Shown here piece after piece: positions 23,811-32,582 of a stretch of DNA of 64,000 bases. The position numbers and the translations under genes were made by a program. Every line of letters starts with the position of its first letter. Position 1 is the first letter of the stretch. Source of the DNA: Lentinula raphanica (Eukaryota; Basidiomycota; Agaricomycetes; Agaricales; Omphalotaceae); assembly GCA_027919835.1 (NCBI GenBank), contig JANVFP010000017.1, positions 682,001 to 746,000 on the forward strand. The letters run 5' to 3'. The notes beneath the pieces were generated by a model. That model saw nothing but the letters and a program-made list of their open reading frames with translations, did not search any database and was not told the DNA's origin.

Positions 23811-25112
23811 TCAGAACTCCTTCCCGAATTTAGGCCAGTATTCGTACGCATGCCGAATTCGATCTTGATAGTCGATCTGCCATTCTTCGTCCATTTCAGC
23901 ATTAATCGCTTTCTCGAAGTCCTTCAAGGATCCCCGCCAAGCAGGGTGAATGTACTCGTCCCGAGTCATCCAGAGTCTGAAGCACACTTCTTCGATCGCA
24001 TTCCTCCTTCCCCTCACAAACCTCCCCGACCCTCTTTCCCTAACCACCCACTTCTTATCCCCCTCCCAATGCTGATAGAAACGATGATGGATTTTGTGCT
24101 CGACTAAGTTCCGACACCAGTCGAAGTGATAGCGTGTCGGCTCTGGACCATTCGCTGCGCGGTATATAGAGGTCAACTGCAATTGGTATTCCAGCCGGTC
24201 CAACGCGAAGTCAACGTCTCGTCGGTAAATGACATGATGGATGAGAATCGGCCAACGCTCCCCTCCCATCAAGGCATAATCGTCTTCTTCGTACCAGAAA
24301 CGGACAGTAAAGTCCCGCCTTTCTCTCGAGTCAATGGGCACTCTCGTGAAGAACTGGTTGGCCCGTCCAGACGGCGACCATCCCACCTTTTTGATATGAT
24401 CTGAAAGTGGCTCAGTCAGCAGATTGAAGTTAACTGATTTGACGAAATCAAACGGATTGTTCCAGTGAAGCTGGGATAGAGGCGATGCTTTCACCACTCG
24501 AAGGGACCAATTTGCCGCATACGGGCCCACCCACTTCTCCTTCGTAGCATGGAAAAACTCGAAGGGCACGTAAGTACTCTGGTTGACCTTGCCTATGTGA
24601 CCGAGGATCCTCAATCTCTTCCTCAGAATTCCCAGTCTGTTTTGGTTTTCGTCCGACAGCGCCCACGAACGTTCCATCTGTTCCCTTCGTCCCATTCCGT
24701 GGTCGTTCCATCTGACGTGCACTAGGTACTCCAGAACTTTGAGCTCTTCGAGGTTTACCTGCCGCGCCTGTCTCCCGTGCTTTGCATTGTCTCTAAGGAT
24801 GATTAGCCCCAACAAGATATCGAAAATTTGTTCCAGCGAAGCCCCGAGGGGCGAGAATATGGTCATAAGAGAATGGAAAAGATAGACCGTAAAGAAAGAA
24901 CGATTAAACGGATTATATATGTATTTTTCGTAGTCCGAAGAGAAGAAATTTTTAAGAAGTCCATGAGCTTTCAAGAAAAACACCTCGAGGTCCGTCCCTT
25001 CAGGACGAAGCCTCGCAAGGGAGGATTCGGTACAGATGATTCTCATCACCCGAACGATCGTCGCTCCCTTTAGAGGAAGAGTGGTAATATTCCATAACAG
25101 ACATAGCTGCAC
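23811..25112 (-). CDS. third ORF of the Gypsy element, unknown function
   Basis: An open frame of up to 433 codons lies between pol and the 3' LTR on the same strand. The first in-frame ATG is at 25046, giving 411 residues. It has one hydrophobic stretch (LGASLEQIFDILLGLIIL, about residue 110 of the long frame) and many Trp and charged residues afterwards (WNDHGMGRREQMERSW, FDWCRNLVEHKIHHRFY). I see no signal peptide, no zinc finger and no enzyme motif that I recognise. It sits where some LTR elements keep an env-like or accessory gene, but its sequence gives no support for an envelope role. Its overlap with the readthrough part of pol (25000-25112) is in a different frame. Confidence 0.7.
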   Translation of the reverse strand: MQLCLLWNITTLPLKGATIVRVMRIICTESSLARLRPEGTDLEVFFLKAHGLLKNFFSSDYEKYIYNPFNRSFFTVYLFHSLMTIFSPLGASLEQIFDILLGLIILRDNAKHGRQARQVNLEELKVLEYLVHVRWNDHGMGRREQMERSWALSDENQNRLGILRKRLRILGHIGKVNQSTYVPFEFFHATKEKWVGPYAANWSLRVVKASPLSQLHWNNPFDFVKSVNFNLLTEPLSDHIKKVGWSPSGRANQFFTRVPIDSRERRDFTVRFWYEEDDYALMGGERWPILIHHVIYRRDVDFALDRLEYQLQLTSIYRAANGPEPTRYHFDWCRNLVEHKIHHRFYQHWEGDKKWVVRERGSGRFVRGRRNAIEEVCFRLWMTRDEYIHPAWRGSLKDFEKAINAEMDEEWQIDYQDRIRHAYEYWPKFGKEF

Positions 25113-25275
25113 TCATCGTATAGGGTTCCTCTAACCGTATCGTCATCACTTGGGCTTGTCTTGTCTTTGGTTTGGTAGGAATTCGCGACTTCAGCGTCTG
25201 GTTGTCTGGCCTGAAAAAGAAAAGCCGCAGTCGTTGCGCGTTCGCATGTCCACGCATCACAGTCCCGTCGAGCTC

Positions 25276-28200
25276 TCATAAGACGAATGCACCGGTTTCC
25301 GTCTTTTCATGGATAACGTAGGGTCCCGAATACGTCCAATCACCCTTGTTGCCTTTCTGCGTCTCCAGCTGCGACTCTCTGAGCCATACATACATACCTT
25401 CTTCGTACTCATGGAAGTCATACTTTCCTCCATGCCTTTTTAGTTGATCGTCGATGGCTCTTTGTCTGGAAGCCCTAATCTTGGCGTACGCCAGTCGCAG
25501 CTTGGTGTCCCTCCTTTGAAGTTGTAAGATTCGTATTGCCAGTAATTCGGTCGTCGTGGATACTTTATCCCAATCCAACATCTGCCAGGTGGTCTCGGCT
25601 ATGTCGAAAGAGAGAACGGGATAAGTTCCGTACAAGAGAAAATAAGGAGAAAAACCTGTAGCCCGGGACGCAGTGATCCTTAACGCCAGAAGTCCCGGAT
25701 TGATCAGACTTGGCCACGTTCCGATTGCATCTCCCGCGGCCTTCACGATAGCATCCACAAGAGGGACATGTGCCCTTTCCACGACGCCGTTTCCCTGTGG
25801 ATGATAAGGGGTCGACACTACTATTGTACATCTATACTGAGTCGTTAGCAATTCTTTTACTTCCTTCTGGAATTCTGGTCCCGCATCCATCGAAACGACC
25901 GGTATACAGCCGAACCTGCAAATAAGCTGATCAAAGATGAACTTAGCAACCGCACTCGCCGTTAAAACCTTCAAAGCCTTTGCCTCGGGCCACAATATGT
26001 TCGGTTCCACCGCGTGCACGATATACTTGAATCCTCCTACTCCCATCGGCATGTGAATGCTGTCTAGATTGAAGTGACGGAGTATTGAGGTTTGCCAAGA
26101 TACATTCATGGGGACCAAAGGAATGTTTCTCGCCATCTTCTGACATTCGATACACGATCGCACGAAATACGACACTGAGTCGAACATATTCGGCCAGTAG
26201 AATTTTTCTAAAAGATGTCGGTAAGTAGCGTCTCTTCCACGATGTCCTACCTCGTTATAAGCTTTCGCCATCAGTTCTCCTCGTTTCCGGACCTCTTCGA
26301 CTACCATCCTTGGCAGCTCTCCATTTTTCTTCTTTGGAAGCATCCAAATTCGCCCATCTCTCAAAAAGAATCGCCTTGTTCGTTTGAAGAAAGCTATCCT
26401 TGATTTGTCAGTGGTTATTCTTGAGGGAACCCTACCCGTTTCCAGAAATTCTCTAATCTCTTTCCAATAGGCCTCCCCATCGTCGTCCCTCAATCCGTTT
26501 TCGTGTCGTTCGACGTCCGCCTCCATCGCATTCCCGAATTCTCTCCCAACACCATACGACGTTACCTCTGTTTGCCACTCCTCGTCGTCTCCCAACCTAC
26601 AATCCACTACTTCCACCTTACTCACCTTCCTTGCAAAGAACTCTCGCAACGGCTGGACTCCATTCGTGGGCACCACCCTCAATGCATTCGTGTCGAAAAA
26701 TGACCCTGGATCGTCTCCGCGTATGCTTTCTACTACTCTTCCCACTCGTTGATACTCGCTTACCACCAACGCTTCAGATTCTCCCATAAGAGCCGACCGT
26801 CTCTTGAAAGTTTCGTCGTAGACCCGCGAAAACTTGATCGTTATCAGCTCAAATACGTACGGAACTCTCACCTGTCCATTTTTGTTTATTCTCTGATACT
26901 CTTCCTGCCAGGTTATGTTGTCGATGAACCCTTCTAGAAATCTCTCCTGTTCTTCTTCAGTCTCCACCTCTTCCCCTGGTGCTCTAGGCCTCCTTGACAA
27001 TCCGTCCTCTACCTTATGGGCCGTCGCTGGAACATGATTAGTTTCAAAGCTGAACAACTTACACCAAGTTACCCATCGAAGGACCGGAGCATTCGGTACA
27101 TCGTCGGGAGTTTTCAGCATTTGCGCCAGCGAGATGGCGTCGTGATCCAATCTAAAGAGAATACCCCATATTCGATGCCTCAGTTCCTTGAAGGCTCGAT
27201 ATACACTGTATAGCTCCGTCTTGGGTTGGCCGTAATTCTGTTCTCGCTCGTTGAAAGTACAAGACCCGAACCCCGCTGGTCGTTTCACCCTGTCCCTTAC
27301 CTGATATAAACTCCATCCCGCTCCCGAATAACATCCGTCGACCGCCACAATAACCAACCCCTCGTCCGACTCCCTTGGCTTCCTCGTAACTCTTTTCGCC
27401 GCCTCGTAGTCAATTGCTATGATAACCGGCGCCCTCGATATTCGGAATTTGAGCTCGTCAAACGCCTCCTGCGCCTCCCCTGTAAAGAGAAACTCCTTGT
27501 CCGTTAGATCTCTCAACAACAGAGTCAACGGTTTCGCAATAATCGAAAACTTCTCGATCCATCTTCGACCCACGCCGGCTACCCCCAGAAATCCTCTAAC
27601 CTCTGTAACGTTCTGTGGAATCGGCCACGACATGATTTTTGACACCATGGACGGCTCCATTATCCAGCCTTCGAGCGCCACTACTGTTCCTACAATCTTG
27701 AGCCTACACGCTGCCAGTATAGCTTTTGTACCCGAGGCCGTGATACCCGTCATCTCCAGAGTTCCTAGAAGAAGATCCATACGCTGCAGATACTCCCACA
27801 CGAACCTTCGAATTCCCTGATGAATCTCCTCGTCATTGTAACGCGTCGTTGGTCCCTTAAGTCCACAATCGTCGATGAAAACTTTCGCAAACTCCCGTAC
27901 TTGCTCTAAGGAGTGGTTAGTACACCGCTGAAAGTCCTGTATGGCGTTAGTAAAGCCCATAACCATCGTTGCCTGTTGCCTGGCCCCTACTGGCGAGGTG
28001 AAGGCAAACATAGGTCTAGATTTCACGTCTACCCATCGCGCGTCGAATCCGGAAAACAAGTCGAACAGCCCATAAAGAGCATGTCCTATGAAGTCTTCTG
28101 CAAACTCGTTCACGTTAGGAGGGAGACTCGCATCTTGGATAGTTACCGCATTCAACTCTTCCAAGTTGATCACCAACCTCACTCCCTTTTTCTTCTTGAC

Positions 28201-28974
28201 GGCGAACATGGCCGATCGATAGCTTGACGTCGTCGGTTCAAACTTACCGTTGGCTTCGGCCTTCAGTATTTCCTCCACCACTTCCTCCTTAATCGCCTTC
28301 GGTATCGGTATGGGTGCTCTTTGCCACGGAGTATGTTCTATGGTAGGAATAACGTAGTCAGGGAAATATTCTCGTGAGAACGAACCTCTTTCGCTCTGTT
28401 CCCATGCAAATGCTCGCTCCCGTTGAACCACTATCCACGCCAACAAATCTTCCTCTTTCGGCTGTAAGACTCCTTCTTCTATTCTCCCCATCATCTCTTC
28501 TAATCGTTCCCTCGTCACTCTCTTTCCAAACTTTAGACTTCTCCATTCCCCTGGCCTTGTTGGTAACGGACTCGGCTCGACTTGAGGTATAGGCTTGAAT
28601 TGCTGCGCTACTGGATCCGGGAAATAGGTTGGTACCGGTCTGTATTTTCGGTGTACCGGTTTGTATTTTGATCTTGGTTTTCGATTAGGAAGATTCGTAC
28701 TCCCTGCCGCTCCCGATTCTTTGATTTGTCCCGAAAACTCTACGAATTCCGGAAACGCTCTTGCTGTCCATAAGGTATCAGTTTTAAGGGTCATATAGTT
28801 GCCAGACGCCAACGCGTACTGGCGTAAGCTTCGATCAAGAAATGGGGAAGGATTAGCCTCCAATAAAGAATCAAACTCATAATACTTCTCGTTGCCCAAA
28901 AGGGCTTCCAGCGATCTCCCTACTGTTGCGGACGCCGACGACGCATGGAAGACCGAACGCGTCGTCGTCTTCAA
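25276..28974 (-). CDS. Gypsy pol polyprotein (RT, RNase H, integrase)
   Basis: About 1230 residues. Reverse transcriptase is around residues 220-480, with LFDLFSGFDARWV and the catalytic box AKVFIDDCGLKG. RNase H follows with VIVAVDGCYSGAGWSLYQ. The integrase has an H-H-C-C zinc domain (VGHRGRDATYRHL, SCIECQK) and a DDE core (VVSMDAGPEF and PQGNGVVERAH). It overlaps the end of gag by 4 bases in the -1 frame at a T-run (TTTTTGA), consistent with -1 frameshifting. After GAFVL a TGA at 25276-25278 ends the frame. The next in-frame residues, ELDGTVMRGHANAQRLRLFF, continue the usual integrase tail, so this stop looks premature unless read through. Confidence 0.92.
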   Translation of the reverse strand: MKTTTRSVFHASSASATVGRSLEALLGNEKYYEFDSLLEANPSPFLDRSLRQYALASGNYMTLKTDTLWTARAFPEFVEFSGQIKESGAAGSTNLPNRKPRSKYKPVHRKYRPVPTYFPDPVAQQFKPIPQVEPSPLPTRPGEWRSLKFGKRVTRERLEEMMGRIEEGVLQPKEEDLLAWIVVQRERAFAWEQSERGSFSREYFPDYVIPTIEHTPWQRAPIPIPKAIKEEVVEEILKAEANGKFEPTTSSYRSAMFAVKKKKGVRLVINLEELNAVTIQDASLPPNVNEFAEDFIGHALYGLFDLFSGFDARWVDVKSRPMFAFTSPVGARQQATMVMGFTNAIQDFQRCTNHSLEQVREFAKVFIDDCGLKGPTTRYNDEEIHQGIRRFVWEYLQRMDLLLGTLEMTGITASGTKAILAACRLKIVGTVVALEGWIMEPSMVSKIMSWPIPQNVTEVRGFLGVAGVGRRWIEKFSIIAKPLTLLLRDLTDKEFLFTGEAQEAFDELKFRISRAPVIIAIDYEAAKRVTRKPRESDEGLVIVAVDGCYSGAGWSLYQVRDRVKRPAGFGSCTFNEREQNYGQPKTELYSVYRAFKELRHRIWGILFRLDHDAISLAQMLKTPDDVPNAPVLRWVTWCKLFSFETNHVPATAHKVEDGLSRRPRAPGEEVETEEEQERFLEGFIDNITWQEEYQRINKNGQVRVPYVFELITIKFSRVYDETFKRRSALMGESEALVVSEYQRVGRVVESIRGDDPGSFFDTNALRVVPTNGVQPLREFFARKVSKVEVVDCRLGDDEEWQTEVTSYGVGREFGNAMEADVERHENGLRDDDGEAYWKEIREFLETGRVPSRITTDKSRIAFFKRTRRFFLRDGRIWMLPKKKNGELPRMVVEEVRKRGELMAKAYNEVGHRGRDATYRHLLEKFYWPNMFDSVSYFVRSCIECQKMARNIPLVPMNVSWQTSILRHFNLDSIHMPMGVGGFKYIVHAVEPNILWPEAKALKVLTASAVAKFIFDQLICRFGCIPVVSMDAGPEFQKEVKELLTTQYRCTIVVSTPYHPQGNGVVERAHVPLVDAIVKAAGDAIGTWPSLINPGLLALRITASRATGFSPYFLLYGTYPVLSFDIAETTWQMLDWDKVSTTTELLAIRILQLQRRDTKLRLAYAKIRASRQRAIDDQLKRHGGKYDFHEYEEGMYVWLRESQLETQKGNKGDWTYSGPYVIHEKTETGAFVL

Positions 28975-31523
28975 AAATCCTCATACCTGTACGTCTCCTC
29001 TTCATAACTCCTTTCGCTCGAACTCGCCCCCTTTGCTTCTTCATATCTTCCGCTGGGGCTTACCCCTTTAGAACTCGGTACCCGATTTCTGCTTATCGTT
29101 TGCTGATTCCTTCTGTCTTCAGGATCCGTAAGAGCTAGAGTTAGATGAGGGTGCCTATCTTTATCCCCGTCATTCCACAACAGCAGCTGCATGTGACCGG
29201 CCCTCCAATAGTCGATTCGACACGCATACCATTGCAGGAACGGTTGCCCCAATATGATGTCCCATCCCGGATTCAACCTATACTTCGATATAAAAAGATG
29301 ATGAGGGAATTCATACTTCCCTATCTTCATGGGAACGTCAACAATCACCCCCCGTAACTGTTCTGGTTGACCGTGGATGCCCTTGAGGCCCCACTTCATT
29401 CCTTCTAGATCCATCGGCATGCCCGTCCTTTCGGGAATATCTTCCGATCCTACGTTCAGCTCTGAACCGGTGTCTATCATGGCCCTGAAGAGCTTCCCTC
29501 CAATTACCACCGTAAAAACTCCGGTCACCATTGCATAATACTTAGTCGAGCTCTGCGTCACAGCGCTCGAGTAAGTCTGCAAAAACCTTTGCATCCTAGG
29601 CTGGTCCTCTTCCGCTACGCATAAGCCTGATGACACCTGCACTTCACCCTTCTCGTCTCCTTCATCGACTACCGCTTCCTCCCATACGTCACTATATTCC
29701 GAAGCCAATGCACTCACCACTTCTTTCCCGTATTCTCTTCTTGTCCTTGCCGCTTCCGAAATCATCTTCTGTAGGACTGGACTGCATCCCACCAGCTCGG
29801 CCAGGGAAACCGTCACATCCGTGTCCAAGACTCTCTCGAGTATCCTTTTGGGTTCAGCGCGTTTCTGCAAATCTGAAGTAAAATGGAAACTCGTAGCTTG
29901 TGGCGCCTTATTCCCAGGCGTTTCCTTCATTTCAACGTCTTCTTCCTTGTTCTTGCCCTTCCCAGTCGACGGTTGGGACTTTCGCCATCCTTCCGGTCGA
30001 TTAATCGGATTCGAAGGCGGTGGAATCGAAATCCTGTCGGCTGATTCTCTTTCGTTTCGTGGTTCGCTTATGACTGCTGGCTCCGGCACTACCGGTCTGT
30101 CTTGTCTTGCCTCGGGTGGTCTAAATCCCGGCTTTTCGAAGCTGTTAGGATCCCGTTCCGCCCTTCGCTTGTTGTCTCGTCCTTGCTGATTAGCAGGATT
30201 ATACCTTACCGACGTATCTCTTCCCGATCTTGTTGTTGGATATGCTTGCTGATCCAGGTATTCTTCAGCCCCGTACTGATCCAAAGCCGCCACTCCAAAG
30301 ACGTTATCTCCGAATATAGAGGCGCCCCCGTACGATAGTGTCGCCGGACTAGAACTCAAAACAGGAGGTCCATCAGTATGACTAGGGTTGGAGCGTACTC
30401 CACCCATCTGCCCTCTTAACATCCCAGCCACTCCTCCCGGGACCCCGTAAGGGATTTTCGGAAGATCCTGCCCGTTAGGCAAAGTATACCGTCTCGAAAT
30501 GTAATCGTACACGACTAGGTTCTCTCGCACCAAATTCTGAATTTCTGGACACTTAGCTGGTACTGATCCCTCCGCGTGAGGAATCCCACAGACGAAACAA
30601 AACCTCACCCCGTCCGGCCTCGGGGAACGACTAGGTACTTGCTGGGTTGCCATCCGTGCCATCGACAGCGACAGCTCGTCCATCCGTCGCGTGATTTCCT
30701 CCATGGCTTGCTTACCCTGCCATTCAGGAGCTCTTTCTTCGTCGATTCTTACCTTCTTACCTTTCCCTTTCTCGGTCGCATTCTTCTCACTTCTCACCGA
30801 CGCCCATTTGTCCTGGATACTTTCGTCGTCGGAGTCTTCTTCCCGCTTACTCATCCTGGTCTTGAGTCGGCTTTGTATTTCGTCGATGTCTTCCTCCTCG
30901 CTGTCCCAACTGTGATGTAAGATCGAGTCCTTGTCGTCTATCTTCTGGTGTACAAGCTTGATGACCGCTTCGACAGTCGGCGGGTTCGCTTTCTTCTTGT
31001 TTGCCGCGGGCAGATGTTTTTCTACGTATTTCTGGTCTTTCTTGGGTAGCCCTTGCAAGAAGTAATAGCCTTTGAGATTTGTAGTCAGCATTTCTTGTTT
31101 AAGTAACGGAGCAGCTATAGAGAAAAATTTTTGTTGATACCGATCCACGTCCGCCTTTTTCGTGAAAGGCTCGTCGGTCGACCACACTATACAGCTATCC
31201 TCTAGGTCTCGTATAGACACTTCCGGTGGTTCTTCTTGAGCCGAAAACATCTGAAGGAGCATTTTCTTTGCAGCCTCCCATGTCTTGTTCTCGATATCCG
31301 GGTCAAATTCCGGTATAAACCTAATGTCAGTTTTGATACCTCTCGAAGAATACCTTACTATGAAATCTACAAGCTTGTCTTGGTCTGTTATCCCGGCCCT
31401 CGATCCGTGCGCCTCGATTTGCTCCAGAAATTCTCTGGCGTCTTTGCCTTCGAACTTCGGCGCGTCGGGCATTCCTGGAACTGGCATCGGAATGATGATT
31501 GCTGGTCTTTGAGTTTCGGCCAT
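28971..31523 (-). CDS. Gypsy gag-protease
   Basis: The ATG at 31523 gives about 850 residues, beginning MAETQRPAIIIPMPVPGM. The gag region (KFEGKDAREFLEQIEAHG) is followed by an acidic/basic linker and a Cys/His knuckle-like segment (FCFVCGIPHAEGSVPAKC). Near the C-terminus a retroviral-type aspartic protease motif appears (FRAMIDTGSELNV). The frame is open further upstream to the LTR edge, but only from non-ATG codons. Gag forms the particle and the protease processes the polyproteins. Confidence 0.9.
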   Translation of the reverse strand: MAETQRPAIIIPMPVPGMPDAPKFEGKDAREFLEQIEAHGSRAGITDQDKLVDFIVRYSSRGIKTDIRFIPEFDPDIENKTWEAAKKMLLQMFSAQEEPPEVSIRDLEDSCIVWSTDEPFTKKADVDRYQQKFFSIAAPLLKQEMLTTNLKGYYFLQGLPKKDQKYVEKHLPAANKKKANPPTVEAVIKLVHQKIDDKDSILHHSWDSEEEDIDEIQSRLKTRMSKREEDSDDESIQDKWASVRSEKNATEKGKGKKVRIDEERAPEWQGKQAMEEITRRMDELSLSMARMATQQVPSRSPRPDGVRFCFVCGIPHAEGSVPAKCPEIQNLVRENLVVYDYISRRYTLPNGQDLPKIPYGVPGGVAGMLRGQMGGVRSNPSHTDGPPVLSSSPATLSYGGASIFGDNVFGVAALDQYGAEEYLDQQAYPTTRSGRDTSVRYNPANQQGRDNKRRAERDPNSFEKPGFRPPEARQDRPVVPEPAVISEPRNERESADRISIPPPSNPINRPEGWRKSQPSTGKGKNKEEDVEMKETPGNKAPQATSFHFTSDLQKRAEPKRILERVLDTDVTVSLAELVGCSPVLQKMISEAARTRREYGKEVVSALASEYSDVWEEAVVDEGDEKGEVQVSSGLCVAEEDQPRMQRFLQTYSSAVTQSSTKYYAMVTGVFTVVIGGKLFRAMIDTGSELNVGSEDIPERTGMPMDLEGMKWGLKGIHGQPEQLRGVIVDVPMKIGKYEFPHHLFISKYRLNPGWDIILGQPFLQWYACRIDYWRAGHMQLLLWNDGDKDRHPHLTLALTDPEDRRNQQTISRNRVPSSKGVSPSGRYEEAKGASSSERSYEEETYRYEDF

Positions 31524-31717
31524 GTTGGACGATGATGATGGCGATAACGTTGAATTTGATTCTGAGTTCGAAATGCTTGATTCTGCCTGAGTAACTTGAG
31601 GTGTAAACCAGAACTGTACGAAACGCTTGTTTTGAAAGTCGCGTATGTACGCGATGTATCTGAAAAGTAAGTTTAAAACGATCGCGTTACGCGTTACCGT
31701 CCTACGGAAAACTGGAT

Positions 31718-31735
31718 CCCTCGCGGTGGGCTCCA
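31718..31735 (-). other. Gypsy primer binding site
   Basis: One base inside the 5' LTR the minus strand reads TGGAGCCCACCGCGAGGG. It begins with TGG, as expected for pairing with the CCA 3' end of a tRNA. I have not assigned the tRNA. Confidence 0.65.
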
Positions 31736-31736
31736 C

Positions 31737-32363
31737 TGAAGACGAAATGATTGTTCCACGTGCGGAACTGAGAGATCACAGTCGAGAGCAGTAATCGTTT
31801 GTAACGCTGGAAAGTTTCAGTAAAGAGAATCGAAAATGATTTGCTTATCTTGCTCGAGGCTTCGCTCGTCCTGTCTTGTTCAATGGCTACTTCGAGCCTC
31901 TTAGGTCACAATGAGAGTAAGAGTCCAAGGGGGAGAGAGAGATCCCCAGCCCACACGGGCATACATTTAAGATAGTCCAAGTCCAAAACTATAACGAAAA
32001 TGGAAAGAATTTTAATGATCGTCGAAAGTTGAAACGTCGGTTTCGAGCTTCGGCTCCACTAGAGTCTCACGTCGGGTTTCCGCTTAGCGAATTCCCCCAG
32101 AGACAGAGCTCCCCCGGGCTCAGCTCACTTGCTCAAGGTGAGGTCTCTGGTGGCGGTCCGGACGCTCAACCTTCGTGTCGCTTTGGGCTCTGTATGTAAG
32201 AAAACAAGTTATCAGCAAAATGTAAAGCACGAAAATGAAACGAAACTTCGATAAAAGAATCCCTGTCAACCCTCGACTACTTCTCTTCTAACTTCGACGA
32301 CGGACCTAAGGTGGAAAAGGCTCTATCGTAAGGCCGACGAGTGATCCAATCGGCACTTCCACA
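31737..32363 (-). repeat. Gypsy 5' LTR
   Basis: This 627-bp LTR lies upstream of the primer binding site and is followed on the plus strand by the CCAG duplication. It is almost identical to 23043-23669. Confidence 0.95.
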
Positions 32364-32582
32364 CCAGCAGACCCGTTCTCCTCAAATCCTTTGTCTGTCT
32401 CAAGCACATTATCAGACTCTACCAACGCCTTCTCCTTCTCCTCCGAGAACCTTAGGAGTGAGCAGTTTTTTATAATCTCTATGTAGCTTTCTACTCAACG
32501 AATCTGCACTCAGTCTTTTAGAGAGACAGAAAGGTCTTGCTCACCTCATCCTTCTCTTTTCCCGCCCGATACTGTTCCTAGA

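Larger units (their letters stand above)
23043..32363 (-). mobile_element. Gypsy (Ty3-type) LTR retrotransposon with a third ORF
   Basis: Two 627-bp LTRs (23043-23669 and 31737-32363) start TGAAGACG and end TTCCACA on the plus strand. They differ at only two positions that I can see, so insertion was recent. CCAG at 23039-23042 and 32364-32367 is the target duplication. On the minus strand the order is primer binding site, gag-protease, pol (reverse transcriptase, RNase H, integrase) and an additional ORF before the 3' LTR. The element lies inside the giant insert between the Ulp1-like and TET/JBP genes and is the youngest LTR element in the window. Confidence 0.95.

Noticed and set aside
23811..25112. 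Calling the Gypsy third ORF an envelope gene
   Set aside because: Position alone suggests it; no signal peptide, cleavage site or C-terminal membrane anchor is visible.
26215..31535. Plus-strand frames across the Gypsy element
   Set aside because: All lie opposite the long gag and pol frames and have no motif.
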